A DNA stretch of 50,560 bases from Minisyncoccota bacterium (lineage in GTDB: Bacteria > Patescibacteriota > Minisyncoccia > JAHIHE01 > JAGLIN01), in contig JAQVBZ010000010.1 in the NCBI GenBank assembly GCA_028690055.1, forward strand, positions 1 to 50,560, written 5' to 3'. This document shows positions 8,694-16,035 of the stretch, piece by piece (within the stretch, counting starts at the first letter, position 1; every line of letters starts with the position of its first letter). Under the pieces are notes generated by a model. That model was not told where the DNA came from. It saw only the letters and a program-made list of their open reading frames with translations, and ran no database searches. The translations under genes and the position numbers were made by a program.

Positions 8694-9264
8694 GACTAAA
8701 CAGTCCCCCACGCCATCGATAGATTATCACTTCCCGGGACAAAGGGACGACGAAGAGATAAAATTTATACTGCGCCGCCACAGGATCACTCTGCTGCCGA
8801 TGGCATTGTTTTTCTCCGGTATGGCGTTCTTGCCTCTGGCATTTTATTCGCTTCTTGTTCCTTATACACTGACCGCTTTCGCGTACAGGCCTTACAGCGA
8901 TATCTATTTTCTATTGATGACAATTTATTACGGTTTCCTGTGGATTATTTTCTTTATCGAATGGCTGGATTATTATCTGGATATCTGGATCATCACCGAC
9001 CAAAGGATTATAGATATCCAACAAAAAAACCTCTTCCACCGCGTCGCTTCCGAGATCGACCTCAAGCGAGTGCAGGATATCAGCAGCGCTGTGGAAGGTG
9101 TCTTTCAGACCTTCTTCCAATTCGGCGACATCAAAGTCCAGACCGCCTCGGAAGAAAACAGCATCAACCTCAAACAGGTCCCCCGCCCCGTCACCGTCCG
9201 CAGAGAAATTATGGAATTGTGCAAGGCGGCGCAAGAAGAATCAGGATGGGGATTCGGACATTAA
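8686..9264 (+). CDS. Membrane protein with bacterial PH (YdbS-like) domain
   Basis: A 192-aa protein with two membrane helices (residues about 36-62 and 74-98) followed by a bacterial PH-like domain (bPH2/DUF304 type): WIITDQRIIDI, the VASEIDLKRVQDIS strand and the FGDIKVQTAS segment are typical. Such proteins are membrane-associated and of largely unknown function. It overlaps the upstream 89-aa gene by 8 nt and ends just before a strong terminator, so the two form a compact two-gene operon. Confidence 0.82.
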   Translation: MTETKQSPTPSIDYHFPGQRDDEEIKFILRRHRITLLPMALFFSGMAFLPLAFYSLLVPYTLTAFAYRPYSDIYFLLMTIYYGFLWIIFFIEWLDYYLDIWIITDQRIIDIQQKNLFHRVASEIDLKRVQDISSAVEGVFQTFFQFGDIKVQTASEENSINLKQVPRPVTVRREIMELCKAAQEESGWGFGH

Positions 9265-9269
9265 ACTTC

Positions 9270-9297
9270 AAAGACACGAGCTATCGTGTCTTTTTTT
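9270..9297 (+). terminator. Terminator of the PH-domain operon
   Basis: A perfect 10-bp stem (AAAGACACGA at 9270-9279, TCGTGTCTTT at 9284-9293), loop GCTA, with seven consecutive T starting inside the stem end. Confidence 0.9.
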
Positions 9298-9313
9298 GCC
9301 ACGCTTTTTAGAT

Positions 9314-9369
9314 TGTCATCCTGAAACAATACCGGATCGTAGTCCGGTATGACATGGTTCAGGATGACG
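9314..9369. repeat. Nested palindromic repeat (family C)
   Basis: An outer inverted repeat GTCATCCTGAA/TTCAGGATGAC encloses an inner hairpin ATACCGGA-TCGTAG-TCCGGTAT. It sits between two convergent terminators and is one of several TGTCATTCC-type elements in the window. Confidence 0.75.
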
Positions 9370-9393
9370 GAATACTTAGAAGTATATCCCTAT

Positions 9394-9428
9394 AGAAAAA
9401 AACAGCTTTTTAAAAAGCTGTTTTTTCT
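9394..9428. terminator. Bidirectional terminator of the PBP gene
   Basis: A near-perfect palindrome centred at 9411/9412 (CAGCTTTTT/AAAAAGCTG extended by A and T runs) lies 14 bp past the stop of the minus-strand PBP gene. Confidence 0.85.
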
Positions 9429-9441
9429 GATCCGATAAATA

Positions 9442-12400
9442 CTACTTGATTTCAATATATCTTTCGTTGCTGCGAAGTTGTTGATTCTTGTCGGTTATCA
9501 GCAGGGCATAGATCTTATATTTTCCGGAGATAAAATACCGTTTATCTTCCTGCCACGAGACCTGATATATATTGCCGGTACCGGGTGCCACCGCACGGCT
9601 TTCGGCAATCTTTGATACCGCTCCAGGCTTATTCACCAGATTCATATCCGAATCATAGATACTGTCGAGCTGATAATAGAATTCCACTCGCTTCACACTG
9701 CTCTCATCGACAGAGACTGCCGATGCCAGAGTAAGGGGGAAGTCTCCCGTAATCGGTTTGAGATAAACGGAGTCCGCACCGCTATCGCCGCTGCCGCTAT
9801 TGATAATGATCGTAACGTCCCTCTCCGTCACACTATCGATATTGTCGTAAGCCTTCACTTTCAGGGTGTGTTCACCATCGTCGATATCGCCGTTGATACG
9901 GAAGGTCCCTTCATAGGGCGACTCGGCATCTATCTTTAAGAGATTATTATCGAGATAAAATTCCACCTGCTTAACGCCGCGCGCTGCGAAGACATGAGCT
10001 TCGACATCGATCTTGCCATCCTTGATGATCTGATTTTCATATGGACTGGCAATTTGCACATTGGGAGAATTTTCATCGCTTCTGAGTTCACAGACCTCAG
10101 TCGGAGCAATCTGATTGACTCCTTCTCCCATACTTTGCTGCGCCCAAGCCAGCACGCCACTCTCCCAGCGGGAGAACTGCGGATCGTCCTGTGGCTTCTT
10201 CGGATAATCACCCTGAGGATCGTCTTTGTTCACATAATAAAGGATAGTATGCACTTCGGAATAAGTTCTCTGTTCTTTCTGCTCTGCGGGAGTATTCTCG
10301 CTCGCCAGCTTATCTCCGCAAGCCTTGTCGATTTCCACGACCACCTCAGTCTTGCTGGCACCGTTCAGAACCGCTTTTCTGGTAGTAATCTTTTCCGGTG
10401 CCGTGAACTGTTCGACCGGTTTATCCGCCAAAACGCGAGAGAGAAAATCATTCCAGATCGGAGTGGCGGCGCTCACACCTCCACCGCTATTCATCTCCGC
10501 ACCGCTATTATTACCCGCCCAAACCCCCACCGAGATGCTCGGAGTATAACCTACTGTCCACGCGTCCTTGTAATCGCTGGTGGTTCCGGTCTTGGCCGCT
10601 ACCGGACGACCCGGGAAATAAAGTTTACTGCTGGCACCGAAAGTCGGCGTACGCGCCACGTTGTCGGAAAGGACACTGGTGATATTGCGCGCAACCTGCG
10701 TATCCAGAACCTGTTGAGGATTGGAGGTAAATTCCTTGAGGACCTTGCCCTCCGAATCTTCCACTTTCATAATACCCGTCACGGCGTTCTTCTGCCCATC
10801 ATTGGCAAAGACGCTGTAAGCCCCCGTCATATCCAGAAGTTTTACTTCGCCCGACCCAAGCACCAGAGAAAGCCCATAATTGGAACCGTTCAAAGTCGTA
10901 ATTCCCATATCATGCGCCGTCTGAACACTCTGATTAGTACCGGCAAGATACAGTGTCTTCACTGCCGGAACATTAAGAGAACGAGCCAGGGCGGACCTGA
11001 TAGTTACCGGACCGGAATAACTCAAATTGTAGTTCTTCGGTTCATAGTCTTTGCCGCTCCCGTCCGGACCGAAATTGGTCGGCACATCAAACAGAATCGT
11101 GTCTGGCGTATATCCTTTGGAAAAAGCAGTGGCATAAACAAAAGGTTTGAATGAGGATCCCGGCTGACGATCGGAAATCGCCACATTGACATTACCCTCC
11201 GCTTCCAAATTAAAATAGTCTTTGCTGCCCACCATCGACAGAATCTGCCCCGTCTTAGGGTCGGTCGCCACCAGCGCGGCGTTGGTAGCCTTGTAATGTG
11301 TGGTGTTATATTCCACGCCTTTTTTCACGGCGTCCTCGGCTACGAGTTGCATATCATAATTGAGCGTGGTCGTAACTTTGAGCCCTCCCTTTTCCACCAT
11401 CTCCTCGCCGTATTCCTCCACCAATTTATCCTTGATATACATCACGAAATGTGGCGCTTTTATCGAAGAAACGAAGGGTTTCAAACGAGAAAATATATTT
11501 ACCTCGGAAGCCTCCTTAGCCTCGGCATCGGTAATATATCCATCCTGTCGCATCTCCTCGATGATATACTGGCGGCGTTTCTCGAGTGCGTCCGGATGTG
11601 AACCGTAAGGAAAATAATAAGTGGTCGCCTGCGGGATAGCAGCGAGCATTGCCGACTCGGCGATATCCAGGTCCTTGGCGCTTTTGCCGAAGAAAGTCTG
11701 TGACGCCACTTCCGCGCCATAGAGGTTGGAGCCGTAAGGAATCTGGTTGAGATACATTTCCATAATCTCGTCCTTGCTAAATTTCTGTTCGGTCTCCAGC
11801 GCCAGAATGATTTCTTTTATTTTTCGAGTATAAGCTTTCTCGGAAGTCAGCACCGAATTCTTGATAAGTTGCTGGGTAATGGTCGAGGCTCCTTGGGCCT
11901 TTTCGTGACGGATGATATCGATATAGATAGAGCGAGCGATACCTTTCAAGTCGATGCCATGGTGCTTGTAAAATTTCTTGTCCTCCGTCGCTACCGAGGC
12001 CTTCACCAGATAGGGAGAAATCTGATCCAAATCCACGAGAGTGCGTTTTTCGTCGCCATGTATTTCATAAAGGAGAGTCTCTCCCGTGCGATCATATATC
12101 TGCGTAGACTGTGCGACGCTCCGATCCGCAATCTTGTCCGGGTTAGGGATGTCCTTGGAAAAATAGATAAACGCCGCAGCCATAGCAAGGAAGCCGAGGA
12201 TCAACATCACGACCGAAAGCTTGATAAAAGCGCCCCAGAATTTCTTGTGTTTATTTTTTTTCTTTTTCTTCTTTATGTCCTCCAGCTCAAAGCCTTTCTT
12301 GCGCGAGCCGATATGCAGCGCGGAAAAGATACCCCGCTTCTTCTTGTAAGATTTGCTTTTGTGATTTTCCTGGAGCGCGCTTAAAACTGAACGGTTACTT

Positions 12401-12465
12401 TTCGCCCCATTCGAGCGGTTTTCCGTATTACCGGAGCCCACCCTATACTTTTTCCTTACCGCCAT
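9442..12465 (-). CDS. Class A penicillin-binding protein (PBP1A type) with C-terminal Ig-like domains
   Basis: A 1007-aa bifunctional peptidoglycan synthase. The cytoplasmic N-terminus (1-78) is very basic, including a run of Lys at 65-75; a signal anchor spans 80-102. The GT51 glycosyltransferase domain has catalytic E161 in EDKKFYKHHG and the GASTITQQLIKN motif. The transpeptidase domain has SSFK (S437-K440), SLN (496-498) and KTGTT (625-629). After about residue 740 come two Ig-like modules, one beginning near SPYENQIIKDGKI, which are not part of the minimal PBP1A and may bind wall or surface partners. All catalytic motifs are intact. It has its own promoter at 12499-12527 and its own terminator. 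A 386-aa antisense frame inside it is a shadow. Confidence 0.95.
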   Translation of the reverse strand: MAVRKKYRVGSGNTENRSNGAKSNRSVLSALQENHKSKSYKKKRGIFSALHIGSRKKGFELEDIKKKKKKNKHKKFWGAFIKLSVVMLILGFLAMAAAFIYFSKDIPNPDKIADRSVAQSTQIYDRTGETLLYEIHGDEKRTLVDLDQISPYLVKASVATEDKKFYKHHGIDLKGIARSIYIDIIRHEKAQGASTITQQLIKNSVLTSEKAYTRKIKEIILALETEQKFSKDEIMEMYLNQIPYGSNLYGAEVASQTFFGKSAKDLDIAESAMLAAIPQATTYYFPYGSHPDALEKRRQYIIEEMRQDGYITDAEAKEASEVNIFSRLKPFVSSIKAPHFVMYIKDKLVEEYGEEMVEKGGLKVTTTLNYDMQLVAEDAVKKGVEYNTTHYKATNAALVATDPKTGQILSMVGSKDYFNLEAEGNVNVAISDRQPGSSFKPFVYATAFSKGYTPDTILFDVPTNFGPDGSGKDYEPKNYNLSYSGPVTIRSALARSLNVPAVKTLYLAGTNQSVQTAHDMGITTLNGSNYGLSLVLGSGEVKLLDMTGAYSVFANDGQKNAVTGIMKVEDSEGKVLKEFTSNPQQVLDTQVARNITSVLSDNVARTPTFGASSKLYFPGRPVAAKTGTTSDYKDAWTVGYTPSISVGVWAGNNSGAEMNSGGGVSAATPIWNDFLSRVLADKPVEQFTAPEKITTRKAVLNGASKTEVVVEIDKACGDKLASENTPAEQKEQRTYSEVHTILYYVNKDDPQGDYPKKPQDDPQFSRWESGVLAWAQQSMGEGVNQIAPTEVCELRSDENSPNVQIASPYENQIIKDGKIDVEAHVFAARGVKQVEFYLDNNLLKIDAESPYEGTFRINGDIDDGEHTLKVKAYDNIDSVTERDVTIIINSGSGDSGADSVYLKPITGDFPLTLASAVSVDESSVKRVEFYYQLDSIYDSDMNLVNKPGAVSKIAESRAVAPGTGNIYQVSWQEDKRYFISGKYKIYALLITDKNQQLRSNERYIEIK

Positions 12466-12498
12466 TTTGAATATGTTAATTTTATATTATCAACCGAT

Positions 12499-12527
12499 AT
12501 TTTACATCGAATAGGAGTTTTGGTCAA
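12499..12527 (-). promoter_or_regulatory. Promoter of the PBP gene
   Basis: On the minus strand, -35 TTGACC (12522-12527), 17-bp spacer, -10 TAAAAT (12499-12504). Confidence 0.7.
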
Positions 12528-12795
12528 TACTTCCATTATAGTATATTTTAGAGAATATTAGAAATTTTTTGTATTTCGGATTCGGACCATACGGACCAAA
12601 TCTTTCGACCACGCACACATCGTCCCACCTTCTCTTCTCAATCTTTATCCGCTTTCCCGTACTATTTCTGGTGCGGTCCCGAGAATACGCGACAGTACTA
12701 TCTGTCATCGCGAGCCGTAGGGGCATAATATCTTGTGCCATCTCTCTTCAGCCCGTCCACGCAAAGCAAGAATAATTCTTTTGATTCCATAAATA
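12528..12795. other. Intergenic region without a gene
   Basis: Between the PBP and tyrS promoters I see no coding frame with family signals. It contains a decayed CTGTCATCGCGAG repeat end near 12705 and a fragment at 12718-12739 related to the GGGCACAA palindrome at 8316-8335. Confidence 0.4.
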
Positions 12796-12824
12796 TTGTC
12801 CTTGCGGCAAAAAACAGTTATGCT
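12796..12824 (+). promoter_or_regulatory. tyrS promoter
   Basis: -35 TTGTCC (12796-12801), 17-bp spacer, -10 TATGCT (12819-12824). The predicted start near 12831 leaves a leader of about 36 nt, too short for a T-box. Confidence 0.6.
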
Positions 12825-12866
12825 AGACTTAATTTGAAATATTAAACTCGCTAAATATCAACCACA

Positions 12867-14075
12867 ATGGAAGGAATTAATACCGATCCGGAAAAGATCA
12901 AACAACTCTTGAGCCATAACGTCGAGGAGCTGATAGTCAAAGAGAGTCTGGAAGCAAAGCTCAAATTAGGCAAAAAACTGCGTATCAAACTGGGCTGTGA
13001 CCCTTCGCGACCCGATCTCCATCTCGGACACTCTATCGCTATCCGGAAGCTACGTGAATTCCAGGACCTCGGACATCAGGTGGTTTTCATCATCGGCGAC
13101 TACACGGGAATGATCGGCGACCCGACCGGAAAATCCAAAACCCGTAATGCGCTCACCCGAGAAGAAGTGGCGGAAAACGCCAAGAGCTATCTCGAACAAG
13201 TCGGACAGATTTTAGACCTCGAAAAAACTGAACTTCGCTACAACAGTGAATGGTTTGCCAAGCTCACCTTCGAAGAAGTTTTGAAACTGACCGGTAAATT
13301 CACAGTGGCACGGATCTTGGAACGGGATGATTTCGACAAACGACTCAAAAGCGGCACTGACATCGCCGTTACCGAAATGCTCTATCCGATGATGCAGGCT
13401 TATGATTCCATAATGGTAGAAGCGGACATAGAAGTCGGCGGCACCGATCAGAAATTCAATCTGCTCGCCGGGCGCGAATTGCAGAAGAAGATGGGAATGG
13501 CGCAACAGGATGTTATGACCTGCCCCCTTTTGGTCGGACTCGATGGCGTAAACAAGATGAGCAAGAGCCTCGACAACTACATCGGCATCACTGAAGACGC
13601 CAATTCGATGTTCGGCAAAATCATGTCGATCGGCGATGATATGATATTTTACTATTTTAAATTACTGACCACGAAAACGCCGGAAGAATTAAAAACGATA
13701 GAGGAGACTCTATCAGACAAAAATCAGAATCCGCGCGATTTGAAAGTCGAACTGGCTAAAGCAGTGATTGCCATCTATCACTCGCCGGAAGAAGCAGTAG
13801 AAGCAGAGCAAGAATTCAACCGCATCTTCCGCGAAAAACAAAAGCCAACCGAAATACCGGAAATAAAACTCACACAGAAAGAATATCCGATTTTGGATTT
13901 GCTGACCGAAGCAAAAATGATTACTTCCAAAAGCGACGGAAGGCGGCTTATCGAACAAGAAGGCGTACGTGTAAACGACGAAGTGCAGAGTGATGTGCAG
14001 AAGAATATTACGGTTGAGAACGGCATGGTGATACAAGTGGGAAAAAGAAAGTTTGTGAAGATTAGCGTATCTTAG
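12867..14075 (+). CDS. tyrS: Tyrosyl-tRNA synthetase
   Basis: A 402-aa class I aminoacyl-tRNA synthetase that charges tRNA-Tyr. The HIGH-type signature is HLGH (52-55) within GCDPSRPDLHLGHS, and the KMSKS loop is exact at 230-234. The C-terminal 65 residues form an S4-like RNA-binding domain (the SDGRRLIEQEGVRVNDE segment). The DPTGKSKTR insertion and the length point to the TyrZ-like subgroup rather than the E. coli-type enzyme. It is monocistronic, with a promoter at 12796 and a hairpin after the stop. Confidence 0.95.
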   Translation: MEGINTDPEKIKQLLSHNVEELIVKESLEAKLKLGKKLRIKLGCDPSRPDLHLGHSIAIRKLREFQDLGHQVVFIIGDYTGMIGDPTGKSKTRNALTREEVAENAKSYLEQVGQILDLEKTELRYNSEWFAKLTFEEVLKLTGKFTVARILERDDFDKRLKSGTDIAVTEMLYPMMQAYDSIMVEADIEVGGTDQKFNLLAGRELQKKMGMAQQDVMTCPLLVGLDGVNKMSKSLDNYIGITEDANSMFGKIMSIGDDMIFYYFKLLTTKTPEELKTIEETLSDKNQNPRDLKVELAKAVIAIYHSPEEAVEAEQEFNRIFREKQKPTEIPEIKLTQKEYPILDLLTEAKMITSKSDGRRLIEQEGVRVNDEVQSDVQKNITVENGMVIQVGKRKFVKISVS

Positions 14076-14121
14076 TCAAGCTGCAGTTTTGCACCCCCTA
14101 TATCGATTCATTCCCGCATCA

Positions 14122-14152
14122 GTCCGGTCGTCTCGACCGGACCTTTGATTTT
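14122..14152 (+). terminator. Hairpin downstream of tyrS
   Basis: A perfect 9-bp GC-rich stem (GTCCGGTCG at 14122-14130, CGACCGGAC at 14134-14142) with loop TCT is followed by an imperfect T-tract (CTTTGATTTTG). A likely but not ideal terminator. Confidence 0.6.
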
Positions 14153-14181
14153 GATTGGAATAAAATCGCCGTCTGTAAAAG

Positions 14182-14210
14182 TTGACCGCCAGAGAAAGTT
14201 CTGGTATCCT
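14182..14210 (+). promoter_or_regulatory. Promoter of candidate RNA 1
   Basis: -35 TTGACC (14182-14187), 17-bp spacer, -10 TATCCT (14205-14210). Confidence 0.55.
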
Positions 14211-14213
14211 CCA

Positions 14214-14430
14214 TATTACCTTCTCAAGATCAAACCATCTTGAAGAGGTAATAAGTCCTCTCGCCTTTCTTTCCGTGGGAAGAGAGAAAAGGCAAGCAAT
14301 GCAAAAAAATATGCCGAAAAGATGGGCATCCTTCGGCATAAATGAGAAAATAGAGCAGGATATCATGACTTACAAGACAGGATTCTTCTCTATTTTCTCA
14401 AAACCAAACCCGCACTAGCGGTGTTTTTTT
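14214..14430 (+). ncRNA. Candidate structured small RNA 1 (about 215 nt)
   Basis: Four consecutive hairpins lie between a promoter and a terminator. H1: arms 14214-14230 and 14237-14253, 16 of 17 positions paired with one G-U and one C-A. H2: GCCTTT 14263-14268 with AAAGGC 14288-14293, plus an inner TTCC/GGAA. H3: TATGCCGAA 14310-14318 with TTCGGCATA 14332-14340, perfect. H4: a 13-bp perfect stem, 14343-14355 with 14388-14400. A short GC hairpin (CCGC-ACTA-GCGG, 14410-14421) and seven T end it. A 78-codon frame (14182-14418) crosses the region, but it starts inside the -35 box and has no recognisable content. I do not recognise the family; it is not tRNA, tmRNA, RNase P or SRP RNA by visible signatures. 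Confidence 0.6.
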
Positions 14431-14446
14431 ATGCATATCAAAAAAT

Positions 14447-14474
14447 TTGACAAGAAAGCTGATGAGCGTAAAAT
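14447..14474 (+). promoter_or_regulatory. Strong promoter of candidate RNA 2
   Basis: A perfect -35 TTGACA (14447-14452), 16-bp spacer and -10 TAAAAT (14469-14474), directly downstream of the RNA 1 terminator. Confidence 0.7.
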
Positions 14475-14480
14475 TACAAA

Positions 14481-14610
14481 TAATAAAGATAAAAAGGCAA
14501 GGGGGAGTCGTCGCCTCCAAGCCTGTTTCACATGGCGGCAGTAAAAACCAAACCCGGTAGGCTGTCGCCTTCCTCTTAACATTACAACTCCACATAAGTG
14601 GTGTTTTTTA
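14481..14610 (+). ncRNA. Candidate small RNA 2 (about 130 nt)
   Basis: An A-rich 5' end is followed by a hairpin with AGGC (14495-14498)/GCCT (14521-14524) enclosing GGAG/CTCC, then a 7-bp stem GGCGGCA (14534-14540)/TGTCGCC (14563-14569), then a terminator hairpin AACTCCAC (14586-14593)/GTGGTGTT (14598-14605) with loop ATAA and six T. The terminator resembles that of RNA 1 (AAC-n-stem-TGTT), so the two RNAs may be related. There is no coding frame with family signal. Family not recognised. Confidence 0.55.
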
Positions 14611-14697
14611 TTTCTACGAAAACCATACAATCCGTCACCAAAAAAAACGGGGTGCTATAACATAAACAACAGTACCGAAGAAATAGCTCCATACTTT

Positions 14698-14740
14698 TGT
14701 CATCCTGAGCGAAGCAGGGCGGAGTCGAAGGATCCCTCCA
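14698..14740. repeat. Single-arm family B repeat (B2)
   Basis: TGTCATCCTGAGCGAAGCAG followed by GGAGTCGAAGGATCCC is one arm of the widespread family B type. The gap 14611-14851 otherwise shows nothing. Confidence 0.55.
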
Positions 14741-14851
14741 TTCCCACCCAGCTCATCATATAATCAATTTTAGACGGCCGCACAGGTTAAAACCCGCGAC
14801 TACACCCCGAAACCACACTTTTTAAAAAATCAGAAATCAACGGAAAATCTC

Positions 14852-14887
14852 TTGACAGGCTATATTCGTGCGACAAACTGATACTAT
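14852..14887 (+). promoter_or_regulatory. Promoter region of candidate large RNA 3
   Basis: A perfect -35 TTGACA (14852-14857) is followed at 16 bp by CAAACT (14874-14879), a weak -10. An alternative extended -10, TG-A-TACTAT, ends at 14887. The first option would start transcription at the base of a perfect 10-bp hairpin. Confidence 0.5.
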
Positions 14888-15499
14888 CACTTGGAGAAAA
14901 GGTATTAAAGTCCCAAGTGATATGCCACCTAGTACGAAAGAACCACCCTTTTTAGGTAAAGGGACAGCGGATGTTGCCGAAAAGAATGTGATTTAAAATG
15001 GAGGTAAAGAATGGACCCGCCATGTTTTTCAACCACAGAAACAAGCGGATGGTTCGCGGATAAGTTCGATGAGACCACTGCCAGCGCTTGAAGCATCCTG
15101 GACAAGCTTCAAGGCTCGAGCAAGAAAGGGCTTAATGGCGAACGAACAAGGAAGCCACCCTTTGCCCATGTAAAGGGACAACGAATATTGCCAAAAAGAG
15201 GAGAAAACAATTGGAGGCAAAAATGATAGCAACAAATAAAATTAGAGCTAAAATCACAACACTCGAAGAAGCCGAAGACTGCTGCTGAGCTATACACACA
15301 ACCCAGACTCAACCAGCAAAAGAAGTGCCAAAGAGCCAAAATAGGAGGAACCAACAATGGGTTAAACCTGCCCCGTCTATACGATGGGGACAACGAAACA
15401 CAAAGGATAGACCAAGACCACAATAAAAGACAAAAGGAAGAAATACACAGGACACTTCCACACTAAAAAACGTATTTTAAAAATCCTGTTTTATTTTAT
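14886..15499 (+). ncRNA. Candidate large structured RNA with a duplicated module (about 610 nt)
   Basis: The plus strand is A/G-rich and T-poor, unlike its surroundings. Stems seen: 14885-14894/14913-14922 (10 bp, perfect), CTTGAAGC/GCTTCAAG near 15087-15112, and CCCCGTC/GATGGGG (15371-15389). AGTACGAAAGAACC near 14931 resembles a sarcin-ricin-type GNRA loop. A module of about 70 nt occurs twice (14944-15013 and 15156-15225). Both copies have CCCTTT/AAAGGG with different loops, then TTGCC that can pair with GGTAA or GGCAA (a G-C to G-U change that keeps pairing), then GGAGG-spacer-ATG. A third GGAGG-ATG is at 15344-15359. The frames that follow are only 26, 21 and 2 codons. The 3' end is uncertain: ACAGGA/TCCTGT (15447-15489) then a T-rich run. 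A decayed protein gene cannot be excluded, because T-poor DNA has few stops. Confidence 0.5.
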
Positions 15500-15628
15500 C
15501 CATTTTTACCACCCGGCAAAATTTAATCAATAATATTTTATATCATTATACATAATACCTTTAAACAAACAGCATTGTCTCATTTTCACATTCTACGGCA
15601 CAAACCCGATTACCTCGCTCTTTTTTCA

Positions 15629-15656
15629 TGTCATTCCGGGCTTGACCCGGAATCTG
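15629..15656. repeat. Short family C hairpin repeat
   Basis: TGTCATTCCGGGCTTGACCC followed by GGAATCTG forms a 7-bp hairpin (TTCCGGG/CCCGGAA) with loop CTTGA. Confidence 0.6.
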
Positions 15657-15669
15657 CAGGATATTATAC

Positions 15670-15798
15670 CAAATTAACTAAATCTGTTCTACAATCCTTT
15701 TATAAGGCATTTGGAATCTCCCCCTCTCCTACCGGGAGAGGGTCGGGGTGAGGGGGGAATAAAAGTGGAATCATTACGTCACAGATTAAGTTAATTTG
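15670..15798. repeat. 129-bp element with 18-bp terminal inverted repeats (family E)
   Basis: The ends (15670-15687 CAAATTAACTAAATCTGT and 15781-15798 ACAGATTAAGTTAATTTG) are inverted with one mismatch. The core is a hairpin CCCTCTCC/GGGAGAGGG followed by TCGGGGTGAGGGG. The left end and core recur at 31324-31412; the core alone is at 27131-27170 and 28056-28097. MITE-like. Confidence 0.7.
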
Positions 15799-15909
15799 TC
15801 ATCACCACATTGTTTTACTTATCGCACCGCACACATTCTTTCGCTCTCAAAATGCCGTGAAATCATTTCATCTATTTCAAAAAATAAAGTATCAACGTAA
15901 TATACCATA

Positions 15910-15936
15910 GATTCCGGCTCGGAGGCCGGAATGACA
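15910..15936. repeat. Short family C hairpin repeat
   Basis: GATTCCGGCTCGGAGGCCGG followed by AATGACA: hairpin TTCCGGC/GCCGGAA ending in the family TGACA word. A copy is at 48972-48997. Confidence 0.6.
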
Positions 15937-15980
15937 AAATCAAAAGTTTTTTCTAAAATACCCCTAGCTAAACAGATAAA

Positions 15981-16010
15981 ACAAAAACCGCCGATTAAGG
16001 CGGATTTTTG
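15981..16010 (-). terminator. Terminator of the ROK kinase gene
   Basis: CCGCC (15988-15992) pairs with GGCGG (15999-16003), extended by A-T pairs. On the minus strand the stem is followed by T5-G-T4. It lies about 26 bp past the ROK stop. Confidence 0.8.
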
Positions 16011-16035
16011 GAAAATATAAATATTATTTTAAAAA

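Noticed and set aside
9994-11154. 386-codon open frame on the plus strand
   Set aside because: Fully antisense to the intact PBP gene, with no family words and no promoter; a shadow frame.
14182-14418. 78-codon plus frame across RNA 1
   Set aside because: Its ATG frame starts within the -35 box, it has no Shine-Dalgarno and it spans four strong hairpins; RNA is the better reading.
15030-15080. tRNA- or tmRNA-like T-loop (GGTTCG and GTTCGATG)
   Set aside because: No acceptor stem, no matching T-arm and no CCA-type end; not a tRNA or tmRNA.
15011-15220. Readthrough of TGA at 15089 to give a longer protein
   Set aside because: The frame stays open after TGA to 15222, and some CPR lineages read TGA as glycine, but other genes here end cleanly at TGA, so the standard code is used. 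T-poor DNA explains the open frame.
15109-15423. 104-codon minus-strand frame opposite RNA 3
   Set aside because: Cys/Phe-rich composition simply reflects the purine-rich opposite strand; no promoter or family signal.
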